Positions 1-7,801 of a stretch of DNA of 21,303 bases are shown here, one piece after another. Numbering within the stretch: position 1 is the stretch's first letter; the number at the start of each line of letters is the position of its first letter. Where the stretch lies: contig JBALVT010000060.1 of assembly GCA_036961345.1 (NCBI GenBank), positions 1 through 21,303 of the forward strand, in the 5' to 3' direction. This stretch comes from JBALVT01 sp036961345 (lineage in GTDB: Bacteria > Pseudomonadota > Gammaproteobacteria > Pseudomonadales > Halieaceae). The position numbers were made by a program, and so were the translations under genes. The notes beneath the pieces are model-generated. The model had not been told where the DNA came from. It saw nothing but the letters and a program-made list of their open reading frames with translations, and made no database searches.

Positions 1-747
1 GTGGGTAACACGATGCTCTTCAATTAACTGCAGGGCACGTTCTGGATCAAAATTCTCCATAATAATGCAAGTGCCGCCCTGGTATAACGCCATCATGTTG
101 TAGTGCAGCGGTGCAGCGTGATACAGGGGTGCCGGAGACAGATAAACGGTCTCTTCGCCAAAACCAAAGGCGGCCCCCAGATTATTGGCCAAAAAATGCG
201 GCGCAAATACATCTTCATCCGGTGCGGCAACAAAAATCCCCTTGGGCTGCCCTGTAGTGCCCGAAGAGTAGAGCATAGGCATGCCATAGCTTTGGTCTGC
301 TATCGGTGTGACAGCTTGTAAATCGATGCTTTCTTCCCAGGATTCAAATCCGTCGTGAATGCCACCGACCATGTAAAAATGTTTTACAGCACTGGCGCCA
401 TCCAGAATTTGCTCGGCAATGTTCGCCAACTTCAGTGAACCAATAAATAATTTGGCCCCGCAGTTTTGAAGAATATAGGCGGTTTCATCGCGCATTAAGT
501 GCGTGCTTATGGGCGTAAAAATAATTCCGCTGCGCTGGGCCGCCCAGCAGATTTCCAGAAACTGCCTGGTATTTTCCATCATCAGGCAGATGTGGTCACC
601 GGCCACAAGACCCAGGGAACGAAACAGCTGCGCCCCCTGATTGGAGCGTTCATCCAATTGCTTGTAGGTGACCATTTCGCCTGAATTGCCCATGATGAGT
701 GCCGGTTTATGGGGATAGGTTTCAGCGGTGATACTAGGATGTGGCAT
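1..747 (-). CDS. AMP-dependent acyl-CoA ligase (partial, 3' end off the window)
   Basis: The 249 N-terminal residues of an ANL-superfamily acyl-CoA synthetase are visible. The frame is open to the left edge, so the C-terminal half is missing. The AMP-binding P-loop YSSGTTGQPKG lies at residues 160-170 and is followed by the usual LSPAPLYHAAPL stretch. The family activates a carboxylic acid with ATP to an acyl-adenylate and transfers it to CoA. The substrate cannot be read from this part; fatty or other medium to long acyl chains are likely given the thioesterase next to it. The ATG at 747 is preceded by AGAGGA about 7 nt upstream. It starts 78 nt after the end of the TesB gene on the same strand, so the two probably form a fatty acyl-CoA operon continuing to the left. 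Confidence 0.9.
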   Translation of the reverse strand, partial: MPHPSITAETYPHKPALIMGNSGEMVTYKQLDERSNQGAQLFRSLGLVAGDHICLMMENTRQFLEICWAAQRSGIIFTPISTHLMRDETAYILQNCGAKLFIGSLKLANIAEQILDGASAVKHFYMVGGIHDGFESWEESIDLQAVTPIADQSYGMPMLYSSGTTGQPKGIFVAAPDEDVFAPHFLANNLGAAFGFGEETVYLSPAPLYHAAPLHYNMMALYQGGTCIIMENFDPERALQLIEEHRVTH

Positions 748-825
748 GGTTTATTCCTCTTGGCTAATTTCGGTGGCCCAGTGAGCACTATAGAAGCTGA
801 CGAGCAGAAGTAACAGAGTTTCAGA

Positions 826-1674
826 TCAATGTTTACGCATAAGGCCCTGTTGCACCGTGTTGGCAACCAACTGGCCCTCCCGCGTGTAAAAACTGCCGTG
901 TGCCAGACCTCTGCCCCCACCTACCGCACTGGCTTCAACAACATGCAACAACCACTCATCGGCTCGAAAGTCCTGATGAAACCACAGAGCATGGTCCAGG
1001 CTAGCCACCTGAAAATTCGGATTAATATAGTGCCTACCGTGAATAATCAGGCAGACATCAATCAAGAAGGCGTCTGACATATAGGCGAGCAGCGCCTGAT
1101 GCCTGCCCGGCGCATCGACCACAGGGCCTGCTGTTTTCATCCAAACCTGCAATTTGGGCGACCTCGGAACCAGATTTTCCCAATCGATGGGTTCAACGAC
1201 CCGAACATCCAGATCGGGGCCAGTGGTAATCATAAACTCCTCGTTCAAATTGGCGGCCTTCAAACCCAGTTCTCGCTCACTAAGTAGTTCTTCAGGTGGA
1301 GGAACATCGGGCATGTCAGGCTGATACTCGTCTCCTTGCGAAGGGTCCTGAAACGACAGTGTGCTCACCAGGATGGTCTTATTGCGCTGACTGACTACAA
1401 CTCTTCGAGAACTAAAGCTCAGGCCATCGCGGACCTTCTCAACTTCCAGGGTGATTGGCACGGCAGGATTGCCAGGGCGCAGAAAATAGGCGTGCTGCGA
1501 ATGCACTAACCTGCCCGCCGCTACGGTCGACGCCGCGGCACTGACGCACTGTGCCAGCACCTGGCCGCCATACACCCGCATCGCCTCCGGGTGCATGTTT
1601 TTGGCGTTAAAATTCAGTTCGCTCTCTGCCATGGGCGAGATGACGTCTATGAGCCTATCAAGGGTTTCGTACAT
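826..1674 (-). CDS. tesB: Acyl-CoA thioesterase II (TesB family)
   Basis: A 282-residue double-hotdog thioesterase that hydrolyses acyl-CoA to free acid and CoA in the cytoplasm. Family signatures include YGGQVLAQ (35-42), HAYFLRPG (61-68) and RDGLSFSSRRV (82-92). The catalytic triad of E. coli TesB (Asp204, Thr228, Gln278) corresponds to Asp201, Ser225 and Gln275 at a constant offset of three, so Thr is conservatively replaced by Ser in the ASLDHALWFH motif. Length matches the family (about 285 residues). The ATG at 1674 has GGAG 8 nt upstream. It is the first gene of a minus-strand unit with the acyl-CoA ligase and is divergent from the 5-oxoproline operon. It may recycle CoA from acyl-CoAs that stall in degradation; that role is inferred. 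Confidence 0.93.
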   Translation of the reverse strand: MYETLDRLIDVISPMAESELNFNAKNMHPEAMRVYGGQVLAQCVSAAASTVAAGRLVHSQHAYFLRPGNPAVPITLEVEKVRDGLSFSSRRVVVSQRNKTILVSTLSFQDPSQGDEYQPDMPDVPPPEELLSERELGLKAANLNEEFMITTGPDLDVRVVEPIDWENLVPRSPKLQVWMKTAGPVVDAPGRHQALLAYMSDAFLIDVCLIIHGRHYINPNFQVASLDHALWFHQDFRADEWLLHVVEASAVGGGRGLAHGSFYTREGQLVANTVQQGLMRKH

Positions 1675-1750
1675 TTACAGAGCTCCGGGAGCATAGCCAA
1701 ACCATTTCCACCGGAAAGGGCCTGTTGTTAAGAGTACCGCCAAGGGGTTA

Positions 1751-1780
1751 TTGTTGCATCTTGGGCAATATCGATATCAT
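1751..1780 (+). promoter_or_regulatory. Candidate sigma-70 promoter of the D-glutamate/5-oxoproline operon
   Basis: TTGTTG at 1751-1756 and TATCAT at 1775-1780 are separated by 18 nt, placing a transcription start near 1787 and leaving a leader of under 30 nt before the ATG at 1814. This fits with the ATG, not the upstream TTG at 1751, being the translation start. The match is by eye only and is the only reasonable pair seen between the divergent genes. Confidence 0.3.
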
Positions 1781-1813
1781 TCGGGTTTATTTACGCTGCC
1801 AAGCGAGGCACAA

Positions 1814-2599
1814 ATGGCTGTAACACACTCACCACAGGCTCTGCGCGACAACATTCGCCGCGGAGAACATACCGGGAATACCTCCGGGTGTGCTCCGGGA
1901 CACGTGCAGTGCAACATTGTAATTTTGCCAGCCGAACAAGCCAATGATTTTCTCAGATTCTGTCAGCTAAATCCAAAGCCTTGCCCGCTGATTGCCGCCG
2001 CCAATGCGCCGGGCGATCATTCACTACCAAAGCTGGGGAACATCGACATTAGATCCGACGTGCCAAGCTATCGTATTTTCGAAAACGGCGAACTGGTTAA
2101 AGAGTGTAATGATATTGCGCCGTTGTGGCGGGATGATTTGGTCACGTTTGCCCTGGGTTGCTCATTCTCCTTTGAAGAGGCGTTGCTGGCAGACGGCCTG
2201 GAAGTGCGCAATGTCACACAGGCACTTAACGTTCCCATGTATCGCACCAATATAGACTGCACTGCAGCGGGCCCGTTTTCGGGAAAAATGGTGGTAAGTA
2301 TGCGTCCTTTTGCCGCCAGTGATGCTATAAGGGCCGTGCAGATCTGTACTCGTTTTCCGGCGGTGCATGGAGCCCCGATTCATCTGGGTAATCCGGCATT
2401 AATCGGCATAACCGATATCAGCCAGCCGGACTATGGCGATGCTGTCACTATTAATGAAGGCGAATTGCCCGTGTTTTGGGCCTGCGGTGTTACGCCTCAA
2501 GTTGCACTGGAAACGGCTAAACTCCCATTTGCTATAACACACAGTCCTGGCTGCATGTTGGTAACCGATTTGCGCAATAGCCAATTGGCAATCATGTAA
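1814..2599 (+). CDS. D-glutamate cyclase N-terminal-type / putative hydro-lyase (DUF1445, YcsI family)
   Basis: A 261-residue protein of the DUF1445 family, annotated in bacteria as putative hydro-lyase (Bacillus YcsI) and forming the N-terminal half of the animal mitochondrial D-glutamate cyclase DGLUCY, which makes 5-oxo-D-proline from D-glutamate. Seen here: the family opening RDNIRRGEHTGNTSG, then APGHVQCNIVILP (27-39), a GCSFSFEEALL segment and MYRTNIDC. The frame stays open upstream to a TTG at 1751, but the ATG at 1814 has GAGG 5 nt before it and gives the usual family length and N-terminus. The pxpA gene follows after 11 nt. Bacterial YcsI also sits among 5-oxoprolinase genes. Whether it is a cyclase alone, or only with the DUF4392 protein downstream, is unknown; the family assignment is firm, the reaction is inferred. 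Confidence 0.88.
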   Translation: MAVTHSPQALRDNIRRGEHTGNTSGCAPGHVQCNIVILPAEQANDFLRFCQLNPKPCPLIAAANAPGDHSLPKLGNIDIRSDVPSYRIFENGELVKECNDIAPLWRDDLVTFALGCSFSFEEALLADGLEVRNVTQALNVPMYRTNIDCTAAGPFSGKMVVSMRPFAASDAIRAVQICTRFPAVHGAPIHLGNPALIGITDISQPDYGDAVTINEGELPVFWACGVTPQVALETAKLPFAITHSPGCMLVTDLRNSQLAIM

Positions 2600-2610
2600 C
2601 GGAGGAGCCA

Positions 2611-3342
2611 ATGCTACTAAATTGCGATCTGGGTGAAAGTTACGGTAGTTGGTCCATGGGGATGGACGAACAGGTCATGCCGCATATCGACCAGGCGAAT
2701 ATCGCCTGCGGATTCCACGGTGGTGATCCGCTAACCATCCACAAAACTTTGCAGCTCGCTGCCACACACGGTGTCAGCGTGGGCGCACACCCGGCCTACC
2801 CGGACCTTGTGGGCTTTGGCCGCCGCTCCATGAATCTTTCCGCGCAGGAAATAATCGCCACTGTTTTATATCAGGTCTCGGCGCTCGACGGTATGGCCGC
2901 CAGCACAGGCTCTAAACTTGCCTATGTCAAACCCCACGGGGCACTGTATAACGATATGATGGCAAAGTCCGCCGTGCGGCAAGCCATTATGGAAGCAATA
3001 GCGAACTATCATCGACCCTTGATCCTGATGTTACAGGCCACAGGGGATTTCGAAACACATCGTGCAGAGGCTGCTGCGTTGGGCCTTGCAGTAACATTCG
3101 AGGCCTTTGCGGACCGCTGTTATGACGATGACGGCAAATTACTCGCTCGCAGCAAAGCCGGTGCGGTGCACAACCGCGAGGCGATGCTGGCACAAGTGTC
3201 GCAGCTAACAACCGATGGGACTGTAACGTCCCTCAGCGGCAATATCCTGCAATTAAACGCTGAGACTCTGTGCGTGCATGGCGACAATATTGAAGGCGTT
3301 AAGGCGATTCAGGCGATTCGTGCCCTGGTAGATGGAAAATAA
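2611..3342 (+). CDS. pxpA: 5-oxoprolinase subunit A (LamB/YcsF family)
   Basis: A 243-residue LamB/YcsF-family protein, the PxpA subunit of the bacterial ATP-dependent 5-oxoprolinase PxpABC, which opens 5-oxoproline (pyroglutamate) to glutamate in the cytosol. Hallmarks are NCDLGESYG (4-12), ANIACGFHGGDP (29-40), GAHPAYPDLVGFGRR (58-72) and YVKPHGALYN (105-114), rich in the His and Asp residues expected in this TIM-barrel-like fold. GGAGGA at 2601-2606, 4 nt before the ATG, is the best ribosome binding site in the operon. It lies 11 nt after the DUF1445 gene and 5 nt before pxpB. Length matches the family. Confidence 0.95.
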   Translation: MLLNCDLGESYGSWSMGMDEQVMPHIDQANIACGFHGGDPLTIHKTLQLAATHGVSVGAHPAYPDLVGFGRRSMNLSAQEIIATVLYQVSALDGMAASTGSKLAYVKPHGALYNDMMAKSAVRQAIMEAIANYHRPLILMLQATGDFETHRAEAAALGLAVTFEAFADRCYDDDGKLLARSKAGAVHNREAMLAQVSQLTTDGTVTSLSGNILQLNAETLCVHGDNIEGVKAIQAIRALVDGK

Positions 3343-3347
3343 CGCCA

Positions 3348-4028
3348 GTGAAGCTTCATTCCGCCGGGGAAAATTCGCTAATTCTGTATTTGGGCAACAA
3401 CACAAGCCCGGAAGTTTCAGCGCGTGTGCAAAATGCAGCCAGCGTTATAGCACGTTTATTGGGCGAGGATCTTATAGACCTGGTGCCGTCCTACGCATCG
3501 CTTCTCATTATTTATGACCCTTTTCGCACCGATCACATGAAAGTGAGCCAACAGATTCACGCCGCTCTGGAGACGCAAACGGCCACTGCTATCGAGGAGG
3601 GGCGCACAGTTGTATTACCAGTTTATTATTCGGCCGAATCCGGTGATGACCTGGAGGCACTGGCAAAAAATGCCAACCTTTCAACCCAGCAGGTTATCGA
3701 TCTCCATACCGACGGCGATTACCGGGTATATGCCATTGGTTTTGCACCGGGTTTTGCCTACCTGGGAGAGGTGGACGAGCGCATTGCTGCGCCGCGCCTG
3801 GCCACTCCCCGGCAAAAGGTTCCGCGCGGAGCGGTCGCCATTGCCGATCGACAAACAGCCGTATATCCGGCCGCATCACCCGGTGGCTGGAATCTTATTG
3901 GCCGCTGCCCAACGCGAATGTTCAACCCGGAAGCCACTCCCACCATGCCCGTGCGTGTCGGCGATCGGGTAAAGTTTGAAGCGATCAGTCGCGAGCATTT
4001 TTATGATCTCGGCGGAGAACTCTCATGA
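3348..4028 (+). CDS. pxpB: 5-oxoprolinase subunit B (KipI family)
   Basis: A 226-residue PxpB/KipI protein, the partner of PxpC in the 5-oxoprolinase complex. The diagnostic block GFAPGFAYLGEVD (131-143) is followed by PRLATPRQKVPRGAVAIA and YPAASPGGWNLIGR (173-186). The start is a GTG at 3348, 5 nt after the pxpA stop, with only a weak GGA-containing ribosome site inside the end of pxpA, so translation is probably coupled to pxpA. No in-frame ATG is placed better. In Bacillus the homologue was first described as the KipI inhibitor of the sporulation kinase KinA; with pxpA and pxpC present, the 5-oxoprolinase role is the natural reading here. Confidence 0.94.
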   Translation: MKLHSAGENSLILYLGNNTSPEVSARVQNAASVIARLLGEDLIDLVPSYASLLIIYDPFRTDHMKVSQQIHAALETQTATAIEEGRTVVLPVYYSAESGDDLEALAKNANLSTQQVIDLHTDGDYRVYAIGFAPGFAYLGEVDERIAAPRLATPRQKVPRGAVAIADRQTAVYPAASPGGWNLIGRCPTRMFNPEATPTMPVRVGDRVKFEAISREHFYDLGGELS

Positions 4029-4963
4029 GTTTTACCGTGACCCAACCGGGTATTCTTAGTCTCATTCAGGATGCGGGCAGATTCGGCCAGCACAAAATCG
4101 GGCTGACAACAGGTGGGCCACTCGACCCCGAAGCATTTAATTGGTGTAACCGCCTGCTGCAAAATACAGCCAATAGCAGCGCCTTGGAGGTCAGTTTCGG
4201 CGGCCTGCATCTACAGGCAAACGTCGACACGTTTATATGTGTCACCGGTGCCGATATGCCGCTGCGAATAAACCATCGCGAACAGGCCCTCTGGTGCGTT
4301 CACCGAGTTCAGGCGGGGGACGAGATAGAACTGGCATACGCCCAGAGCGGATGCCGCAGCTACTTCGGAGTCGCCGATGGTTTTAACATCACCCCAAGTT
4401 TTGGTAGCAGTGCAACCGTAATGCGCGAGAAGCTGGGCGGTTTACACGGCGACAAGATACACTCAGGCGATACCCTGCCCTGCGCGCCCGTCATCAATCG
4501 GAGCGCACTGCACTTGCCAAAGGCTATCCAGCCCAAATACCACAACGGCATCACGGTAAGAGTGATACCGGGCTATCAGGATCATCAATTCAATCGCTTG
4601 CAACAACGCCGCTTTTTTGGGAGCCAATACACGGTCTCTGACCGTTGCGATCGCATGGGGTATCGACTTGAAGGCCCTGCCATAGAGTGTGAAGTCGAAG
4701 GCATTCTATCGGAGGGAATTTGCCAAGGTGCCATACAGATCCCTGCGGATGGCCAACCCATAGTGCTGTTAAATGATCGTCAGACCATTGGTGGATATCC
4801 AAAAATTGGCTCGGCGCTTTCTCTCGATGTGGCGAGCCTGGCGCAACTCACTCCTGGCGCAACTGTCTATTTTGCACCCATCAGTGTGCACGCTGCGCAC
4901 AATGCCTTACACCTGCACCATAGTCGGTATCAGCGTTCGCAGCCAAAGGAGCAAAGCCAATGA
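4025..4963 (+). CDS. pxpC: 5-oxoprolinase subunit C (KipA family, biotin-dependent carboxyltransferase-like fold)
   Basis: A 312-residue PxpC/KipA protein. The N-terminus reads TQPGILSLIQDAGRFGQHKIG followed by GGPLDPEAFNWCNRLLQN, both typical. The C-terminal ATP-binding-type block GAIQIPADGQPIVLLNDRQT and GGYPKIG is intact. It overlaps pxpB by the four bases ATGA, a translational coupling arrangement expected for two subunits of one complex. It in turn overlaps the DUF4392 gene by ATGA. The last 25 or so residues are His-, Ser- and Gln-rich and polar, and look like a non-conserved tail. Confidence 0.94.
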   Translation: MSFTVTQPGILSLIQDAGRFGQHKIGLTTGGPLDPEAFNWCNRLLQNTANSSALEVSFGGLHLQANVDTFICVTGADMPLRINHREQALWCVHRVQAGDEIELAYAQSGCRSYFGVADGFNITPSFGSSATVMREKLGGLHGDKIHSGDTLPCAPVINRSALHLPKAIQPKYHNGITVRVIPGYQDHQFNRLQQRRFFGSQYTVSDRCDRMGYRLEGPAIECEVEGILSEGICQGAIQIPADGQPIVLLNDRQTIGGYPKIGSALSLDVASLAQLTPGATVYFAPISVHAAHNALHLHHSRYQRSQPKEQSQ

Positions 4964-5802
4964 CGGAAACGCAATTGAGCCGGGTGATCGAGGACTTGCT
5001 GGTAGCGCGCAATCCGCGCCACATGCAGACGGCCCAGGCGGCTCTCACCCCCGGATATTATCTGCGCGCCGCTCACTACCTGAGAAACCTTTCCGGTAAC
5101 GTCATTATCGGCACGGGATTTCCCGTTGCGGATACATTTGAAACAGATGGTCCGGTTGGCGCTATAGCGCTCTATAAAACGCTGAAGACATTGGGCGCTA
5201 CCCCAATACTCGCCTGCGCGCAGCCGCTCTCCACAGCGCTTGCCACTGACTATAAGGTAATGGCGCTCACCGCCAACAATCTTGATGGCGCTACAATAGA
5301 GGCGCGGGAGAAACTTGCGCAGATTGCGCCGGTAGCAATCATTTCCATCGAACGACCCGGTCTGGGCCAGGACGGCCGTTACTACAACATGCGCGGCGAA
5401 GACATCAGCAACCGCTGTGCCTACTTTGATCCGTTCCTCGATCAGGCGCAGTGCCCCACCATCGCCATTGGCGATGGTGGTAATGAAATTGGCATGGGTA
5501 ATATCCACGAGGCTATCGGTACTTTGGATATCAATGCATCGGTAACGCAATGCGACGAATTGCTGGTGGCCGATGTCTCCAATTGGGGTGCCTACGGCCT
5601 GATCGCATTCCTGGCTTTGTGGTCCGGCAAAGATCTGCTGGGGGAAATATCGCCCCAGGAAATACTCGCCTACCTGTCTGTCAGAGGCAGTGTAGACGGC
5701 GTAACGAGGCAAAATACTTTAACCGAGGATGGCCTGGAAGCAGCCGAGGGCTTAAGCGTCATCAATAACTTGCGTAAACTGGTTGCAGAAGCACTACCAT
5801 AA
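4960..5802 (+). CDS. D-glutamate cyclase C-terminal-type protein (DUF4392)
   Basis: A 280-residue protein of the DUF4392 family, which forms the C-terminal half of animal DGLUCY. Visible conserved blocks are GTGFPVADTFETDGP (51-65), a nucleotide-fold-like strand followed by ERPG (131-134), and the Gly/Asp-rich GDGGNEIGMGN (171-181). No signal peptide or membrane segment is seen. The start codon overlaps the pxpC stop (ATGA at 4960-4963), so it is made in step with the 5-oxoprolinase subunits. With the DUF1445 gene four genes upstream, both DGLUCY halves are present as separate polypeptides. The likely role is D-glutamate to 5-oxo-D-proline interconversion, alone or as a complex with the DUF1445 product; this rests on the animal enzyme and on gene order. 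Confidence 0.85.
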   Translation: MTETQLSRVIEDLLVARNPRHMQTAQAALTPGYYLRAAHYLRNLSGNVIIGTGFPVADTFETDGPVGAIALYKTLKTLGATPILACAQPLSTALATDYKVMALTANNLDGATIEAREKLAQIAPVAIISIERPGLGQDGRYYNMRGEDISNRCAYFDPFLDQAQCPTIAIGDGGNEIGMGNIHEAIGTLDINASVTQCDELLVADVSNWGAYGLIAFLALWSGKDLLGEISPQEILAYLSVRGSVDGVTRQNTLTEDGLEAAEGLSVINNLRKLVAEALP

Positions 5803-5844
5803 TCGCTGGCAGGAATTTTAAAATTTTTGATACTGGAAATATTC

Positions 5845-6702
5845 ATGAGTATTGTATATTTAAACGGTGAGTACATGCCGATGAGCGAAGCCAAAATTTC
5901 CCCAATGGATAGGGGTTTTCTATTTGGCGACGGCATCTACGAGGTAATCCCCTCCTATGACGGGCGATTGTTAGGCTTTGGCCCGCACCTCGAACGCATG
6001 CAGGAAGGCCTCGACGCCATTGAGCTGAAATTGCATATCGATCATGACGTTTGGCGTACCATTTGCGCGCAACTGATCGAAAAAAATGGCGGCGGCAATC
6101 TGGGCCTTTACTTCCATGTCAGCCGCGGTGCAGATACCAAGCGCAATCACGCCTACCCTGATGGTCTCGAACCCACGGTGTACGCCTTTGCCTTTGAGAT
6201 CCCGCCTGCCCCTGAACCCGACAAGACCAAGGCAACACCTTACCGCGTGTCTACCACATTAGACTTGCGCTGGAAGCGCTGTAACATCAAGTCCACCGCG
6301 TTACTTGGCAATGTGATGCACTACCAGCACGGCCACGCCCAAGGCAACAATGAAACTATACTCTACAACCCCGACAACGAACTCACTGAAGCGGCAGCCT
6401 GCAATGTTTACGTGATAAAAGACGGCATAGTCATTACCCCGGATCTTGATTTTCAGAAACTTCCGGGGATCACCCGGTTAATGCTGCTGGACATATTGAA
6501 GAAAGATGGCTCCATCCGCGTTGAAGAGAGAACCGTCACTCTGGATGAACTTTTCAGTGCCGATGAAGTCTGGATTTCGAGTTCAAGCAAGGAGCTTGCA
6601 CCGGTGATTGCCATCGACGACAAGCCGGTGGGCAATGGCGAGGTAGGCGATGTGTGGCTGGCCGCTCAAACCCTGTTTTCCAAACATAAGTACGATTACT
6701 GA
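5845..6702 (+). CDS. dat: D-amino-acid transaminase (class IV, PLP-dependent)
   Basis: A 285-residue fold-type IV aminotransferase. It should catalyse D-alanine + 2-oxoglutarate to and from pyruvate + D-glutamate. The opening VYLNGEY and ISPMDRGFLFGDGIYEVIP match D-alanine transaminases. The PLP lysine is Lys149 in RCNIKSTALL, and the RNHAYP segment (100-105) supplies the Arg and His that bind the substrate alpha-carboxylate in Dat rather than in branched-chain transaminases. TEAAACNVYV matches the phosphate-binding TEGSSSNVF-type motif. An in-frame TTG lies at 5827, but the ATG at 5845 has GGAA about 7 nt upstream and gives the family N-terminus. A 42-nt A+T-rich gap separates it from DUF4392. 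The alanine racemase gene overlaps its stop by one base. Confidence 0.9.
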   Translation: MSIVYLNGEYMPMSEAKISPMDRGFLFGDGIYEVIPSYDGRLLGFGPHLERMQEGLDAIELKLHIDHDVWRTICAQLIEKNGGGNLGLYFHVSRGADTKRNHAYPDGLEPTVYAFAFEIPPAPEPDKTKATPYRVSTTLDLRWKRCNIKSTALLGNVMHYQHGHAQGNNETILYNPDNELTEAAACNVYVIKDGIVITPDLDFQKLPGITRLMLLDILKKDGSIRVEERTVTLDELFSADEVWISSSSKELAPVIAIDDKPVGNGEVGDVWLAAQTLFSKHKYDY

Positions 6703-7790
6703 TGGCCAGACCAAATCAAGCGCAGTTGGATTTAGACGCCCTGCGCCACAATCTCGCACACGCCAAATCGCTGGCACCAAAATCCCGGGTCATGGCGGTT
6801 GTAAAAGCCAATGCCTACGGCCACGGTGCGGTAACAATTGCAAATGCACTGGAGCCTCACACAGATGCACTCGCAGTAGCCTGTCTGGAAGAAGCGCTGG
6901 AGTTACGCGGCGCGGGCATCACAATACCCATACTGCTTCTACAGGGTATCTTTGAAGAATCTGAGCTTCAAATTGCCGCTTCAAACAATTTGTGGCTAAT
7001 GATAGAAAACCCATGGCAAATGCAGGTGCTGGAAAAAGCAAAACTTGAGAAACCACTATTCTGCTGGCTCAAAATTGACACGGGTATGCACAGGCTGGGC
7101 ATAGAGCCTGCTCAGGCAGAGAGTTTCTACCGGCGCCTGAGCGATACGCAAAACACTCAAGGTGATGTTGTTCTGTGCACACATTTCGCATCTGCTGATG
7201 ATTTGCAAAGCCCACAAACCGATCTTCAAATGGCATGCTTTAACAGCAGCTGCGAGCAACTTAACGGGCCCCGCAGCACGGCAAATTCCCCGGCGGTACT
7301 GGCTTGGCCAAATACGCATTTTGACTGGATACGCCCAGGCTACATGCTCTACGGCAATTCACCTTTTGGGCTTACACCACACGCCAACACCGAGGCCCTG
7401 CAGAGCGTGATGACCTTACGATCTGCGATAACATCCATTCGAGAGGTTCCATCAGGCGATCATGTTGGCTACGCCGCCAGCTGGAGTGCCAATCACCCCT
7501 CGCGCATCGCGACAGTCACCATCGGTTATGGCGATGGATATCCGCGTATGGCGAAAAATGGCACGCCGGTGCTGGTTAATGGTCAGCGTGCTGCATTGGC
7601 AGGTAGAGTTTCAATGGATATGATTACTATCGACATTACGCACTTGAAAAATGTGTCAGTCGGTGACGAAGTTGTCCTGTGGGGTAAGGATCTGCCCCTG
7701 GCGGAGGTCGCGCAATGGGCCGACACTATCGGTTATGAGCTCACCACACGAATGCCGGCTAGAACGCAGCGTGTAGTGACTGTTAACTGA
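6702..7790 (+). CDS. alr: Alanine racemase
   Basis: A 362-residue PLP enzyme that interconverts L- and D-alanine. The PLP lysine is Lys35 in VVKANAYGHG, and the second catalytic base is Tyr257 in HVGYAASW. The C-terminal GRVSMDMITIDIT block and the closing IGYELTTRMPAR are typical, as is the length. Its ATG shares a base with the transaminase stop (TGATG), so the two enzymes are translationally coupled. D-alanine made or used by the transaminase is thereby tied to L-alanine. It may be a second, catabolic racemase (DadX-like in role) next to a housekeeping Alr elsewhere; the window cannot tell. The next gene is convergent and ends 11 nt away, and no clear terminator separates them. Confidence 0.95.
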   Translation: MARPNQAQLDLDALRHNLAHAKSLAPKSRVMAVVKANAYGHGAVTIANALEPHTDALAVACLEEALELRGAGITIPILLLQGIFEESELQIAASNNLWLMIENPWQMQVLEKAKLEKPLFCWLKIDTGMHRLGIEPAQAESFYRRLSDTQNTQGDVVLCTHFASADDLQSPQTDLQMACFNSSCEQLNGPRSTANSPAVLAWPNTHFDWIRPGYMLYGNSPFGLTPHANTEALQSVMTLRSAITSIREVPSGDHVGYAASWSANHPSRIATVTIGYGDGYPRMAKNGTPVLVNGQRAALAGRVSMDMITIDITHLKNVSVGDEVVLWGKDLPLAEVAQWADTIGYELTTRMPARTQRVVTVN

Positions 7791-7801
7791 TATAGGCCCG
7801 C

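Noticed and set aside
1751..1813. Upstream TTG start adding 21 residues to the DUF1445 protein
   Set aside because: The added residues are unlike the family N-terminus, they overlap the candidate promoter, and the ATG at 1814 has a good ribosome site.
4930..5712. Long open frame on the minus strand opposite the DUF4392 gene (260 codons)
   Set aside because: It mirrors a conserved plus-strand gene, its translation has no recognisable family, and it would cross the tightly coupled operon.
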